A stretch of DNA of 64,000 nucleotides, from contig SHZF01000007.1 of the NCBI GenBank assembly GCA_009692425.1, forward strand, positions 62,001 to 126,000, read 5' to 3'. A model generated the notes under the pieces. The model was not told where the DNA came from and did no database searches. It worked only from the letters and a program-made list of their open reading frames with translations. The translations under genes and the position numbers were made by a program. The DNA is from Myxococcales bacterium (lineage in GTDB: Bacteria; Myxococcota_A; UBA9042). Within the stretch, counting starts at the first letter, position 1. The number at the start of each line of letters is the position of its first letter. Shown here one piece after another: positions 56,241 to 64,000 of this stretch.

Positions 56241-59200
56241 CTACTGCCGCGTGAATAAGAATGAGGTGTACGCCCACGAGCGCCAAGTCAACTGGTTGAA
56301 ATCGCTGCCATCGTAGGCGTCGATGTCGAACCCTTCCTTGTAGATGCGGAACACGGTCAACCGCAGCATCTTGCCCTTCGGAATGCCGGGCGTGCCCTGG
56401 ATCGCCGGGAAATCGGGCAGTTCCACCTCCGTCAGGCTGCCCTTCGTCGTGATGTTCCACACGGGCGTGTCGGGACCCATGCCCGGGATGCCTATCGTTG
56501 CGTAGTTGAAGTGCGGTTCGACCGTCTGCGGGTCCACCTGCCACTTCAACTTCGTGCCCGCCAGCATGCCGCCCTTGAGCGGTTGTACGGCGAGCGGCGG
56601 GTAGAGCATCGGCCCCAGCACGAGTTCCTGCTCGCCCAGCCCAAAGAAATCGCCCTTGCCCGAGACCCACAGCGCGTTCAGCACCTTGTCGACCGATTTG
56701 CCGTCCAGCTTGCTCCACGCCTTGCCGTCCCAGTGCACGACCACGCCGCGCTGGCCGACCGCCCACACGTCGTTCTTGCCGCTGCCCGCGACGGCCGTCA
56801 GCGTGGTCTGCACCGGCGAGCCCATCGCCTTCCACACCAGGCCGTCGAAGAACAGGATCTGGCCCTTCTCGCCGACCGCGAACACGGCGTCGGCGGCCGC
56901 GGCGTAGACGGCACGCAACTGGATCGAGGTGCCGGAAGCCTGCGACTTCCATAGCGCGCCATTCCAGTGCCAGATCGAGCCGAAGGTGCCGACCGCCCAC
57001 ACGTGGCTGCTGTCGCTGCCGTGGATGCCGATGAGGTTGGTGAACGTCGATGGGTTGAACTTCTGCCACGTCGGCACGCCGGCCGCATCGGCGGTCAGCT
57101 TGTAGATGCCGTTCGTGGCCGCCGCCCACACGTCGGTGCCGCCGCTGCCTGCGATCGCGACAACGCCGTTCAGGTTCGTGGTCGCGGGCTGTACTGGCGT
57201 CGCCTTCCACCCCGTGCCGTCGAACTGGGCCGCGGCGCCGTTCCACCCCACCGCCCACAAGTGGCTGGCGTCGGTACCGTGCACCGCCTTGAGGTCTTCC
57301 TTGACCGGGCTCGCCTGCACCGACCAGACGCCGCCGTCCCAGTGTACGATCGCGCCCTTCGCGCCGACCGCCGTCAGGTCTTTGGGCCCCGTGCCCCACA
57401 TGCCGTAGATGTTCGATTTCACACCGGTATCGACGATCTCGAAGTCGCCGCCAGCCAGCCGCCGCACCATCGCGTCGTTCGACAGCGACTTCACGTCGGA
57501 GCGCACCGTCACGCTCGTCGGGTCCTGTTGCCCCTGGCCCGCGTACTCCAGCGCCAGGGCGATGAACGTCAGCGACGCATCGTGGATGTCGCCCGCAAAC
57601 GCCGACGGCAACTGCTCGATCTGCATCTTGTCGTTGTCGGCCTGGAACGGGAACGTGAGCACCTGATCCGGCATGCGGATGGCACCGTCGGCGCCGAAAT
57701 CCATTTCGGCCCAGCCCGCGTAGATGATCTGGCCGCCCGGCGCCACCGGCCACTGGTGCGGCACGTCGATGCGCACGCTGGCCTTTTGCGTCAGCGGGAT
57801 GGTGAGCGCGATGTTCAGTCCCTCGATCTTGTTGAAGTCCGGCTGACCCGGCACCGTCGGCGGCGGCCCGGTCATCACGTGGCGCTTGACGCCCATCATC
57901 AGCGCGGTGAACTCAGCGAGGCTGTTGGCGTCCTCGACGTTGAGCACGGCGCCGTGCTTCTTGTAGCCGCCAAAGCACACGATCGCCATCTCGCCGAACC
58001 CGGTCACGATCTTGTAGCTGAAGCCGTTCTGGGGCGTCGCCTCGAAGCCCTTGCCCTCGGCCGGGTAGTGGTCGCGGGCGAGCGGGTAGCCCTTCGAGTG
58101 GTAGCACACGGCGACGGGCTCGCCCTTGAGCGGCATGCAGCGCGACAGCTCGCCGGGGAACGGAGTGCACTGGAAGCCTTTGCCGCAGCCGACCTGCGAA
58201 CAGTCCTTCAGGCAGCGCTTGCCGCCGAGGCTGCTGGCGAGTTCGACGCACGCATAGCCGGGCTGGAAGGCGCACTGGGCATCGTTCGCACACGGCTGGC
58301 ACGTCGGCACCGGCACTTCGAGGGTGCCGATCAACGTGGGAATCCCCGTCACCGCGTCGCTGCACGACATCGGCGGGATCGCCACGTACTTGTCCAAGCC
58401 CACCACCTTGCCGGACACGGTCGGCAACGGCACGCCGGGCGGTGGCGACCCGGGCGTCGGTGGCGGAATGTAGGTGATGTGCAGGGTCACGTTGGTGGCA
58501 TCGAACAGCACCACCGAGGCCGACTCGTGGCTCGGTTTGGAGGCCGACACCATCTGCTTGCCCATGACGTCGTCGCCCGAAAACGTGATCTGGCCGGCCG
58601 CGTTCGTGAAGCCCTGGTAGGGCGTCGTCGGGTCCGTCCACAGCATGACGAAGGCGTCGCCCACCGGCTTGTTCGAGTTCGATTCCAGCACGGTGATGTT
58701 GACGGAGCCATCGACTTCGCTGCCCCACGTGCCGCCGTTTTTCGACATCGGGTTGAAATAGACGAAGCCGCCCACGAGCACGGCCGACTCCGCACCCACC
58801 TGCGCCACGACATCGACCGCGCCGACCTTGCCGGGCGGCGACTTGACCGTGACGTGGCCCGGGTCGAGGAACGCGAAATGCGTTGCCGGCACACCACCGA
58901 AAAGCACCTGCATCGCCGGCGCGAAGCCGTTGCCGTACAGGTGCACGAGCGTGCCGCCGGCCTGGGCGCCCGCCGACGGGAACGCCACGTAGAGCTGCAG
59001 GCCTTTGCCGGTGTACTGGAAGCCGTTCTTCAGCACGGCGGTCTGCGCGCCGACCGTCACGGCCACGTCCGCGTAGCCGGCGGGCCCGGGCGGGGTCACG
59101 GCCTCGAGAACCTGATCGCTGATGGCGACGACCGCGGCGGCCGGCAGCGCGCCGACCTTGACCGACGGCTTGGCCTTGGCGAACCCGCTGCCCAAGATGA

Positions 59201-60557
59201 CGATCTTCGTGTTGCCCGCGGCCGGCCCGACCGCGGGCGCCACGCTCTTTACGGCGAGCGCATCGGTGTAGGTGTAGCCGCCCGCGAGCGTGTGCGTGCC
59301 CTTTGACGTCAACAGCACGACGTCGACCGGCCCCGGCGCCTTGCCGGCCGGTGCGGTGGCGACGATCGTCTTGTCTGCGCCCGACACGGACGTGATGAGC
59401 GCCTTCTTCTGGCCGAAAAGCAGCGTGGTGTCGGACAGCGAGACGAGCCCGGTCGCCACCACGATGACCGAATTGCCGCCGCCGAGCGGACCGTGGGCGG
59501 GCGCGACCGAGAGCACCTGAGTGGTAGCCTGACCCGCGTCGTCGTTGTAGACGAAGCCGCCGACCAGCGAACCGACACCCCACTTGGACGTCACGGTGAC
59601 GTCGGCCGGCCCCGCCTTGCCGGGCGGCGTGGCGATGCGCAGTTTCTTGTCGCTGACGAACTCGAGCACCGAAGCCTTGGCGGCGCCGATGCTGACTTCG
59701 CTCGTCTTGGTAAAGCCGCTGCCCGTCACGCTCGCCTGAGTGCCGCCGGCCGTCGGACCCGCCGCCGGAGCGACCGCGGCGATGGTCGGCGCGGCGGTAT
59801 AGAAGAAGCCCTTCTTCATCACGCCGACGCCGCGCTCGTTGGCGACGTGGACGGCGGCCGGACCAAACGGACCGGGCGGCGTGATGGCGGCGATCGCGTC
59901 GTCGCCGAGCACCTGGACACCGAGCGCGGGCTTGCCGCCGATGAGCACCGTCGTCTGGCCCTGGAAGCCGGTGCCCTTGATCGTGATCGCCGTGCCGCCG
60001 CCGACTGGCCCTTCGGCCGGGGTCACGGCAGACAGCACGACCTCGTTGAAGTACAGGTACGCATTCGGCAGCTTGGCAACGCGCGCGGGTTCATCCTGCG
60101 TCTTGCCGTCGATGACGGCCTGGATGTCGACGAGGCCGACTTCGTGCGGCGGCATCTTGACCTGCACGGTGCCCTTGTCGACCACGAAGACCGCAGCCGG
60201 GTCGATGGGGGTCGTGCCGACGAGTACCTGCATGCCGGCCTCGAAGGCCTCGCCCGTCAGCGTCACGGTCTCGCCGCCCGACGCCTTGCCTTGCGCCGGG
60301 TTGACCGCCAGCAACTTCAGTTCGAAGCCCATCGGCTTGGGCTTGGCGGCGTCCGCTGCCACGGCGTCCGCGCCGGCCGGACCCGTGGCCGCATCGGCCC
60401 CTGCGCTTGCATCGGGCTTTGCTGCTGCGACATCGGGTGCCACGGCCGCCACATCTGCACCCGTTGCCGTCTTGCCCGCCGCGCCGTCTTCGCTGCAGGC
60501 GACAACCCCGCACAGGAACACCAGGAGTGTGCCGTGCCGCGCGATCCCGCTAATCAT
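56241..60557 (-). CDS. Six-TIG, beta-propeller mosaic lipoprotein
   Basis: The protein has 1438 residues from ATG 60557 (GGGGG six bases upstream). The lipobox is 'GVVACSEDG' and a D/A stalk follows. Residues about 75-610 hold six IPT/TIG (Ig-like) domains, each opening 'V-x-P-x-x-G-P-x-x-G-G-T' and closing 'GGFxY', for example 'VTPAEGPVGGGTAITIKGTGF'. A carboxypeptidase-regulatory-like domain (about 615-700) and a Cys-rich EGF-like region ('CQPCANDAQCAFQ' to 'CGKGFQC', about 755-820) follow. The rest contains W-G/D-V-W-A-V-G repeats such as 'HVWAVGTFGSIWHWNGALW'. TIG domains bind proteins or sugars in adhesins, so an adhesin-like role is inferred. Confidence 0.75.
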   Translation of the reverse strand: MISGIARHGTLLVFLCGVVACSEDGAAGKTATGADVAAVAPDVAAAKPDASAGADAATGPAGADAVAADAAKPKPMGFELKLLAVNPAQGKASGGETVTLTGEAFEAGMQVLVGTTPIDPAAVFVVDKGTVQVKMPPHEVGLVDIQAVIDGKTQDEPARVAKLPNAYLYFNEVVLSAVTPAEGPVGGGTAITIKGTGFQGQTTVLIGGKPALGVQVLGDDAIAAITPPGPFGPAAVHVANERGVGVMKKGFFYTAAPTIAAVAPAAGPTAGGTQASVTGSGFTKTSEVSIGAAKASVLEFVSDKKLRIATPPGKAGPADVTVTSKWGVGSLVGGFVYNDDAGQATTQVLSVAPAHGPLGGGNSVIVVATGLVSLSDTTLLFGQKKALITSVSGADKTIVATAPAGKAPGPVDVVLLTSKGTHTLAGGYTYTDALAVKSVAPAVGPAAGNTKIVILGSGFAKAKPSVKVGALPAAAVVAISDQVLEAVTPPGPAGYADVAVTVGAQTAVLKNGFQYTGKGLQLYVAFPSAGAQAGGTLVHLYGNGFAPAMQVLFGGVPATHFAFLDPGHVTVKSPPGKVGAVDVVAQVGAESAVLVGGFVYFNPMSKNGGTWGSEVDGSVNITVLESNSNKPVGDAFVMLWTDPTTPYQGFTNAAGQITFSGDDVMGKQMVSASKPSHESASVVLFDATNVTLHITYIPPPTPGSPPPGVPLPTVSGKVVGLDKYVAIPPMSCSDAVTGIPTLIGTLEVPVPTCQPCANDAQCAFQPGYACVELASSLGGKRCLKDCSQVGCGKGFQCTPFPGELSRCMPLKGEPVAVCYHSKGYPLARDHYPAEGKGFEATPQNGFSYKIVTGFGEMAIVCFGGYKKHGAVLNVEDANSLAEFTALMMGVKRHVMTGPPPTVPGQPDFNKIEGLNIALTIPLTQKASVRIDVPHQWPVAPGGQIIYAGWAEMDFGADGAIRMPDQVLTFPFQADNDKMQIEQLPSAFAGDIHDASLTFIALALEYAGQGQQDPTSVTVRSDVKSLSNDAMVRRLAGGDFEIVDTGVKSNIYGMWGTGPKDLTAVGAKGAIVHWDGGVWSVQASPVKEDLKAVHGTDASHLWAVGWNGAAAQFDGTGWKATPVQPATTNLNGVVAIAGSGGTDVWAAATNGIYKLTADAAGVPTWQKFNPSTFTNLIGIHGSDSSHVWAVGTFGSIWHWNGALWKSQASGTSIQLRAVYAAAADAVFAVGEKGQILFFDGLVWKAMGSPVQTTLTAVAGSGKNDVWAVGQRGVVVHWDGKAWSKLDGKSVDKVLNALWVSGKGDFFGLGEQELVLGPMLYPPLAVQPLKGGMLAGTKLKWQVDPQTVEPHFNYATIGIPGMGPDTPVWNITTKGSLTEVELPDFPAIQGTPGIPKGKMLRLTVFRIYKEGFDIDAYDGSDFNQLTWRSWAYTSFLFTRQ

Positions 60558-60625
60558 GATCTGCCCCCGTCTCTTGTGCGCGGCGTGCCTCCGTTGGTGC
60601 GGAACCGTCGCGCGCGATCGCCCAG

Positions 60626-62683
60626 CTACTGGCCGGGTTGCTTGATCAGGTCCAGCGTCTTCAGGTCGAGCCCGGCCGGATAGCCGTAGGACACGTACTG
60701 GTCAAACCCGTACACGTCCACGGCCACGGGCCGCGGTTCGTTCTTCATGCGTTTCGACGTGACATTGTGAGTGCCCGACTGCAGCAGCATCCGCGTGAAC
60801 TTGAAGTCCTTCGAGATGCCCGTCCACAAATCCGGGGCGACCACTGCGCCATCGACCACGACCTCGGCGTCTACTGGCGCCGCGATCGAGATGTAGTTGA
60901 AGGCGTACTTGTTCGGCGTCAGGAACACGTAGTCCTCGCGCCACTGCTCGGTCGGGATCGCGAGCAGGAAGGCGGGATCGCCCGTGCCCGCGTCGCCTTG
61001 CTGGGTGCCCGACACGTTCGGGTCCGGTGCGTCCTGGCTCGACATGAAGTGACCGACGAGGATGGGTGCCGGGGCGCCGTCGTCCTTTTTGGCGATGATC
61101 TCGAAGCTGTTCTTGGACTCGAACTCGTACCACTCGCCGGCATCGAGCACGGGCGGATTGATCGCGTGGCCCTTGGGGTCTTTCTGCGGCGGGACCAGCG
61201 CGATCTTCGTGCCGTCGCCGGCCGCCAGGATGCGCCACGAATCGGCCTCCTGCCCGCGCGGAAACAGTTTGACGCCGACGTAATGGCTCGCCCACGTCGT
61301 GACCGGGAACATCTGCATCTCGAGGTGGTCGGCACAGCACGTGATGAAGGCGCCGCAGTGCTCGTTGTTGGAGCAGGCCGTCTTCGGGTCCCACTCGCAG
61401 GCGCCGCACTTGATGCCCTTCTCGGCCTCGCCCGGTTTGCACTTGTCTCTCAAGCAGTGGTTCGTGTTCGGCACGTTGGCGGCCTCAGAGCCGCTGAACA
61501 CCGCCACCTTGTTGTCGGCGAGCACGACTGTTCCGGTCAGGTCGGAGCCCACCTCGTTCGTCTCGATGTTGAGCACGTCCCACTTCTTGAGCTGGAACTG
61601 GGCCGACTCGCCGGCCTTGAACGCCTTGATCTTGCCGTCGCTGCTGGGCAGGGTCGTGCCCGACGTCTTCGAGAACGTGACCGTGACGTTCGTGATGCCA
61701 TCGACCGTGGCGGCCACCGTGACGAAGCCGCGCAGGATGGAAAACGACTGCTCGCGCGTCATCACGATGTACCAGGTGCCGAGTGCTTCGGACGGCAGCA
61801 GCAACGACGCGTCGTTGGAGTACACGTTCACGTTTTCGAGCGGATTGAACTGGTAGGCGGCGATCGGCGCCGAGGTGTCGATGCGGTAGGCCACGGCCTT
61901 GATGCCGGTCGCGTCGGCATCGCGGCGCTGCAGGTTGAACACGCGCAGGTCGCCGGCGCCGAGCGGGCTGACATCGAGCGGATTGAGCTGGGCGTCGAGC
62001 GTGACTTCGCCCTCGTTGTTCTCGACCTTGATTGTCGACGAGAGTTTGTCCGAAGCGTTTGAAACAACAACCGAATATTGGGCACCGGCCGCGTCATAGT
62101 ACTGGCGCTTGCCACCGGGCACGAAGGCGTTGTCGAGATCGACCGCCCAGAATGAGCAGCCGACGTAGCTTTTCCGCTTGACGTGGTAGTCGCAGGCGCG
62201 CTGGCACAGGCCGCCGGCGGTGCAGATTTCGCCCTGCTGGGCGTTGCAGGTCGACTTCTTGTCCCACTTGCCCGCGGCGTTGCAGATCTCGACGACGGTG
62301 GAGTCCTTCGGGCTGCAGCGCGTCAGGTTGACGGGGCAGTTCGTGCACACGCCGGGGTTGAGGCATCCCGTGGCGGCGCCCGTGTCGTCGGTGCACAGGA
62401 TGGCGGCGTAGCCGGCGCCGTCGTCGGTGCAGCGCAGCACGTGGGTTTCGGATTCGCAGCCTTTCGTCGTGCCCGGCGTGCAGATGGCGCCCGCCGGGAG
62501 TTCTGCCGCCACGTCGGTGGTCGCGAGCGGGGCGTCGGGCGTGGCACGGCCGCCGGCGTCGGTCGTTGCTTTGGCGGCATCGGCCGCGCCGGGTTCGGGC
62601 GTGCTGCAGGCGCTGACGGCGGCGACAAGCGCAACGACTCCAACCCAAAGCAGCGCGATGGCAAGGGGGGCTCGTTGCTGCAC
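60626..62683 (-). CDS. IgGFc-binding-like lipoprotein
   Basis: The protein has 685 residues. GTG 62683 is preceded by AGGAG five bases upstream, which decides the start; the frame is open further. The lipobox is 'AAVSACSTP'. A Cys-rich region (about 75-175) is followed by a domain resembling the IgGFc-binding N-domain: 'CSFWAVDLDNAFVPGG', 'YSVVVSNASDKLSSTIKV', 'AYRIDTSAPIAAYQFNPL' and 'DYVFLTPNKYAFNYISIAAP'. In animals that domain is found in mucin-binding FCGBP; bacterial copies are surface proteins of unknown ligand. It is the first gene of the leftward surface cluster and follows a promoter-like sequence. Confidence 0.72.
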   Translation of the reverse strand: MQQRAPLAIALLWVGVVALVAAVSACSTPEPGAADAAKATTDAGGRATPDAPLATTDVAAELPAGAICTPGTTKGCESETHVLRCTDDGAGYAAILCTDDTGAATGCLNPGVCTNCPVNLTRCSPKDSTVVEICNAAGKWDKKSTCNAQQGEICTAGGLCQRACDYHVKRKSYVGCSFWAVDLDNAFVPGGKRQYYDAAGAQYSVVVSNASDKLSSTIKVENNEGEVTLDAQLNPLDVSPLGAGDLRVFNLQRRDADATGIKAVAYRIDTSAPIAAYQFNPLENVNVYSNDASLLLPSEALGTWYIVMTREQSFSILRGFVTVAATVDGITNVTVTFSKTSGTTLPSSDGKIKAFKAGESAQFQLKKWDVLNIETNEVGSDLTGTVVLADNKVAVFSGSEAANVPNTNHCLRDKCKPGEAEKGIKCGACEWDPKTACSNNEHCGAFITCCADHLEMQMFPVTTWASHYVGVKLFPRGQEADSWRILAAGDGTKIALVPPQKDPKGHAINPPVLDAGEWYEFESKNSFEIIAKKDDGAPAPILVGHFMSSQDAPDPNVSGTQQGDAGTGDPAFLLAIPTEQWREDYVFLTPNKYAFNYISIAAPVDAEVVVDGAVVAPDLWTGISKDFKFTRMLLQSGTHNVTSKRMKNEPRPVAVDVYGFDQYVSYGYPAGLDLKTLDLIKQPGQ

Positions 62684-62738
62684 GGACGCTCCTCGGGCAA
62701 AGTCTGGCGGCGGCCCAGCGACGCACCGCCAACCCTTG

Positions 62739-62768
62739 AAGGTACCCGATCTCACTGGACCGGGTCAA
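62739..62768 (-). promoter_or_regulatory. Promoter candidate for the surface lipoprotein cluster
   Basis: On the minus strand TTGACC (62768-62763) and TACCTT (62744-62739) are 18 bp apart. The -35 box matches five of six consensus bases and the -10 box three. The start of transcription would be about 49 nt before GTG 62683. Confidence 0.42.
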
Positions 62769-62856
62769 TGCCGACGCGGCGCCTCCGGTCAGCCGACACG
62801 TTCACGCAACCTATTGTGGGGAAACATCAATCTTGCGCCACTGTCCGACCACGACC

Positions 62857-63609
62857 ATGCCCGCGCTGCCCCGCCATCTGTACTTCTACCTGCAACTCGG
62901 CCTGCGCACCGTGGCGCATGGAGCCGTCGCCGTCGATGCCAGCCTGCGCGGCGATTGGGTCGGCGTCGAGCGCCAGCAGCGCGCGTGGGGTGCGGCCCTG
63001 GCGCGCGCGGCCGGCTTGCGCCTGCATGTCGACGGCGCGCACCTCGCGGTGCCGGGCCGGCCCTACGTCATCATCGCCAACCATGTCACGGCCTTGGATC
63101 CACCGGTGCTTTTCGCCGCGCTGCCCATGGGCACAACCTACGTCGCCAAGCGCGAACTGCTCGATGTTCCCTTTTTCGGCCCCCTCATCGGCCGCACCGG
63201 CGCGGTGTTCATCGACCGCGGCGACAGCCTGCGCAGCCGCCAGGCCCTGCACGCCGCCGTGGCGCGGGTCCACGCCGGCCAGAGCGTGCTTGTGTTTGCC
63301 GAGGGGACGCGCACGCGCTCGGGGCGGCTCAAGCCGTTCAAGAAGGGGGGCTTCGTGCTGGCGATCGGGGCCCAGGTCGACGTGTTGCCGGTCGCGCTGG
63401 GTGGGCTCTACGAGAAACTCAAGCCCGGCGAACTGCTGCCGCGGCCGGGCGAGGTCACGATCCGGTTGTGTGCGCCGATCTCGACGGTCGGCATGGGCTA
63501 CGAGGATCGCGCGCGGCTGATGGCGCAAACCCGGGCGGTCATTGCCGAGGCAACCGGTCAGGAATTGGAGGGCGCGGCCCGTCGAACGCCCGCGGCAGCC
63601 GCACAGTAA
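62857..63609 (+). CDS. 1-acyl-glycerol-3-phosphate acyltransferase family protein (PlsC-like)
   Basis: PlsC adds the second acyl chain to lysophosphatidic acid at the inner membrane. The 250-residue protein has 'IIANHVTALDPPVLFAAL' (NHxxxxD motif with Thr in place of Ser), 'VAKRELLDVPFFGPLIGRTGAVFIDRG', 'VFAEGTRTRSGRLKPFKKGGF' (EGTR motif) and 'VLPVALGG'. The frame opens at TTG 62833; ATG 62857 is preferred. The last 71 nt overlap the 3' end of the convergent kinase gene. Which acyl carrier or lysolipid is used cannot be told. Confidence 0.88.
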   Translation: MPALPRHLYFYLQLGLRTVAHGAVAVDASLRGDWVGVERQQRAWGAALARAAGLRLHVDGAHLAVPGRPYVIIANHVTALDPPVLFAALPMGTTYVAKRELLDVPFFGPLIGRTGAVFIDRGDSLRSRQALHAAVARVHAGQSVLVFAEGTRTRSGRLKPFKKGGFVLAIGAQVDVLPVALGGLYEKLKPGELLPRPGEVTIRLCAPISTVGMGYEDRARLMAQTRAVIAEATGQELEGAARRTPAAAAQ

Positions 63610-64000
63610 ACCGCGTCCCCTTGCCCGGCTCGCTGTCCAGGTCCACGCGGCCCCCGGCCTGGGCCACCACGCGCCGCACGATCGTCAACCCCAGGCCCAT
63701 GCCGCTGCCCGGGCCCTTGGTGGTAAAAAACGGTTCAAAAATCCGGGATTTCTGTTCGGCTGGAATGCCGGTGCCGTTGTCTTCGACTTCCACGACCACG
63801 TCCGCGTCCGTCACGTGCCCGCGCACCGCCACCTTGCCGCCGGACTCGGGTGCAGCCTCGATCGCGTTCTGGATCAGGTTGCTCAGCACCTGCCCGATCT
63901 CCTCCGGAATCGCGATCACGCTGGCCTCGCCGATGAGTTCGACCGCGACCTCGACGGGCCGCCCGGTCGCCGGCAGCACGATCGCCACCGTGTCGCGCGC
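63539..64000 (-). CDS. Sensor histidine kinase, C-terminal part (partial)
   Basis: The gene runs off the right edge; 153 residues of the C-terminus are seen. This is the HATPase domain: N-box 'QVLSNLIQNAIEA', G1 'VEVEDNGTGIP', F-box 'IFEPFFTTK' and G2 'GSGMGLGLTIV'. The end is 'GRVDLDSEPGKGTRFTVRLPRA' (split) plus a Pro/Arg tail. The sensor and dimerisation domains lie outside the window, so the signal is unknown. The 3' end overlaps the PlsC-like gene convergently by 71 nt. Confidence 0.92.
   Translation of the reverse strand, partial: ARDTVAIVLPATGRPVEVAVELIGEASVIAIPEEIGQVLSNLIQNAIEAAPESGGKVAVRGHVTDADVVVEVEDNGTGIPAEQKSRIFEPFFTTKGPGSGMGLGLTIVRRVVAQAGGRVDLDSEPGKGTRFTVRLPRAFDGPRPPIPDRLPRQ

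Overview
The window is about 64 kb of very GC-rich (roughly 70%) bacterial chromosome, densely packed with genes. Many genes start at GTG or TTG, and 1-4 nt stop/start overlaps are common. I infer a Gram-negative bacterium of the Myxococcota type (formerly Deltaproteobacteria). The reasons are outer-membrane barrels, lipobox lipoproteins with D/A/G-rich linkers, a Ser/Thr kinase with a C-terminal PEGA domain, Cys-rich repeat lipoproteins, and W-G/D-W-A-V-G beta-propeller lipoproteins. No rRNA, tRNA, CRISPR array, IS element or phage gene was found. The assignment rests on gene content, not on a marker gene.

Left part (1-17.1 kb). The C-terminal part of a GT39-type membrane glycosyltransferase comes first, then three rightward outer-membrane barrel candidates; the last two are tandem paralogues. 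Leftward aroE and ribF follow, translationally coupled. A rightward PHP-like protein has a long, possibly structured leader. Next are a lipoprotein with an SbsA-like Ig domain, an enlarged LolC/E-type permease with no ATPase beside it, a Slt70-like lytic transglycosylase, a zinc-ribbon membrane protein, and a small overlapping gene pair resembling DUF6883/DUF4926.

Middle part (17.1-35.6 kb). A long leftward gene series runs pdxA, a lipoprotein, two Opp-type ATPases without permeases, a very large GT39-like protein, mtnA, an M16 peptidase and the small DUF pair. To its right are a gluzincin-type peptidase, frr and pyrH, then rightward genes for a SpoIID/LytB-domain protein, aroC and a small membrane protein.

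Right part (35.6-64 kb). A leftward Ser/Thr kinase is followed by two TPR proteins. It is divergent from a 964-residue Cys-rich repeat lipoprotein. From 44.1 to 62.7 kb, nine leftward genes look like one surface module: an IgGFc-binding-like protein, a TIG-repeat/beta-propeller mosaic, two more propeller lipoproteins, an Ig-like lipoprotein, a Cys-rich lipoprotein, two parvulin-type prolyl isomerases (one a lipoprotein, one SurA-like) and a last lipoprotein. The pairing of periplasmic folding helpers with several large exported proteins is the best candidate here for an undescribed system. The window ends with a PlsC-type acyltransferase convergent with the C-terminal part of a histidine kinase.
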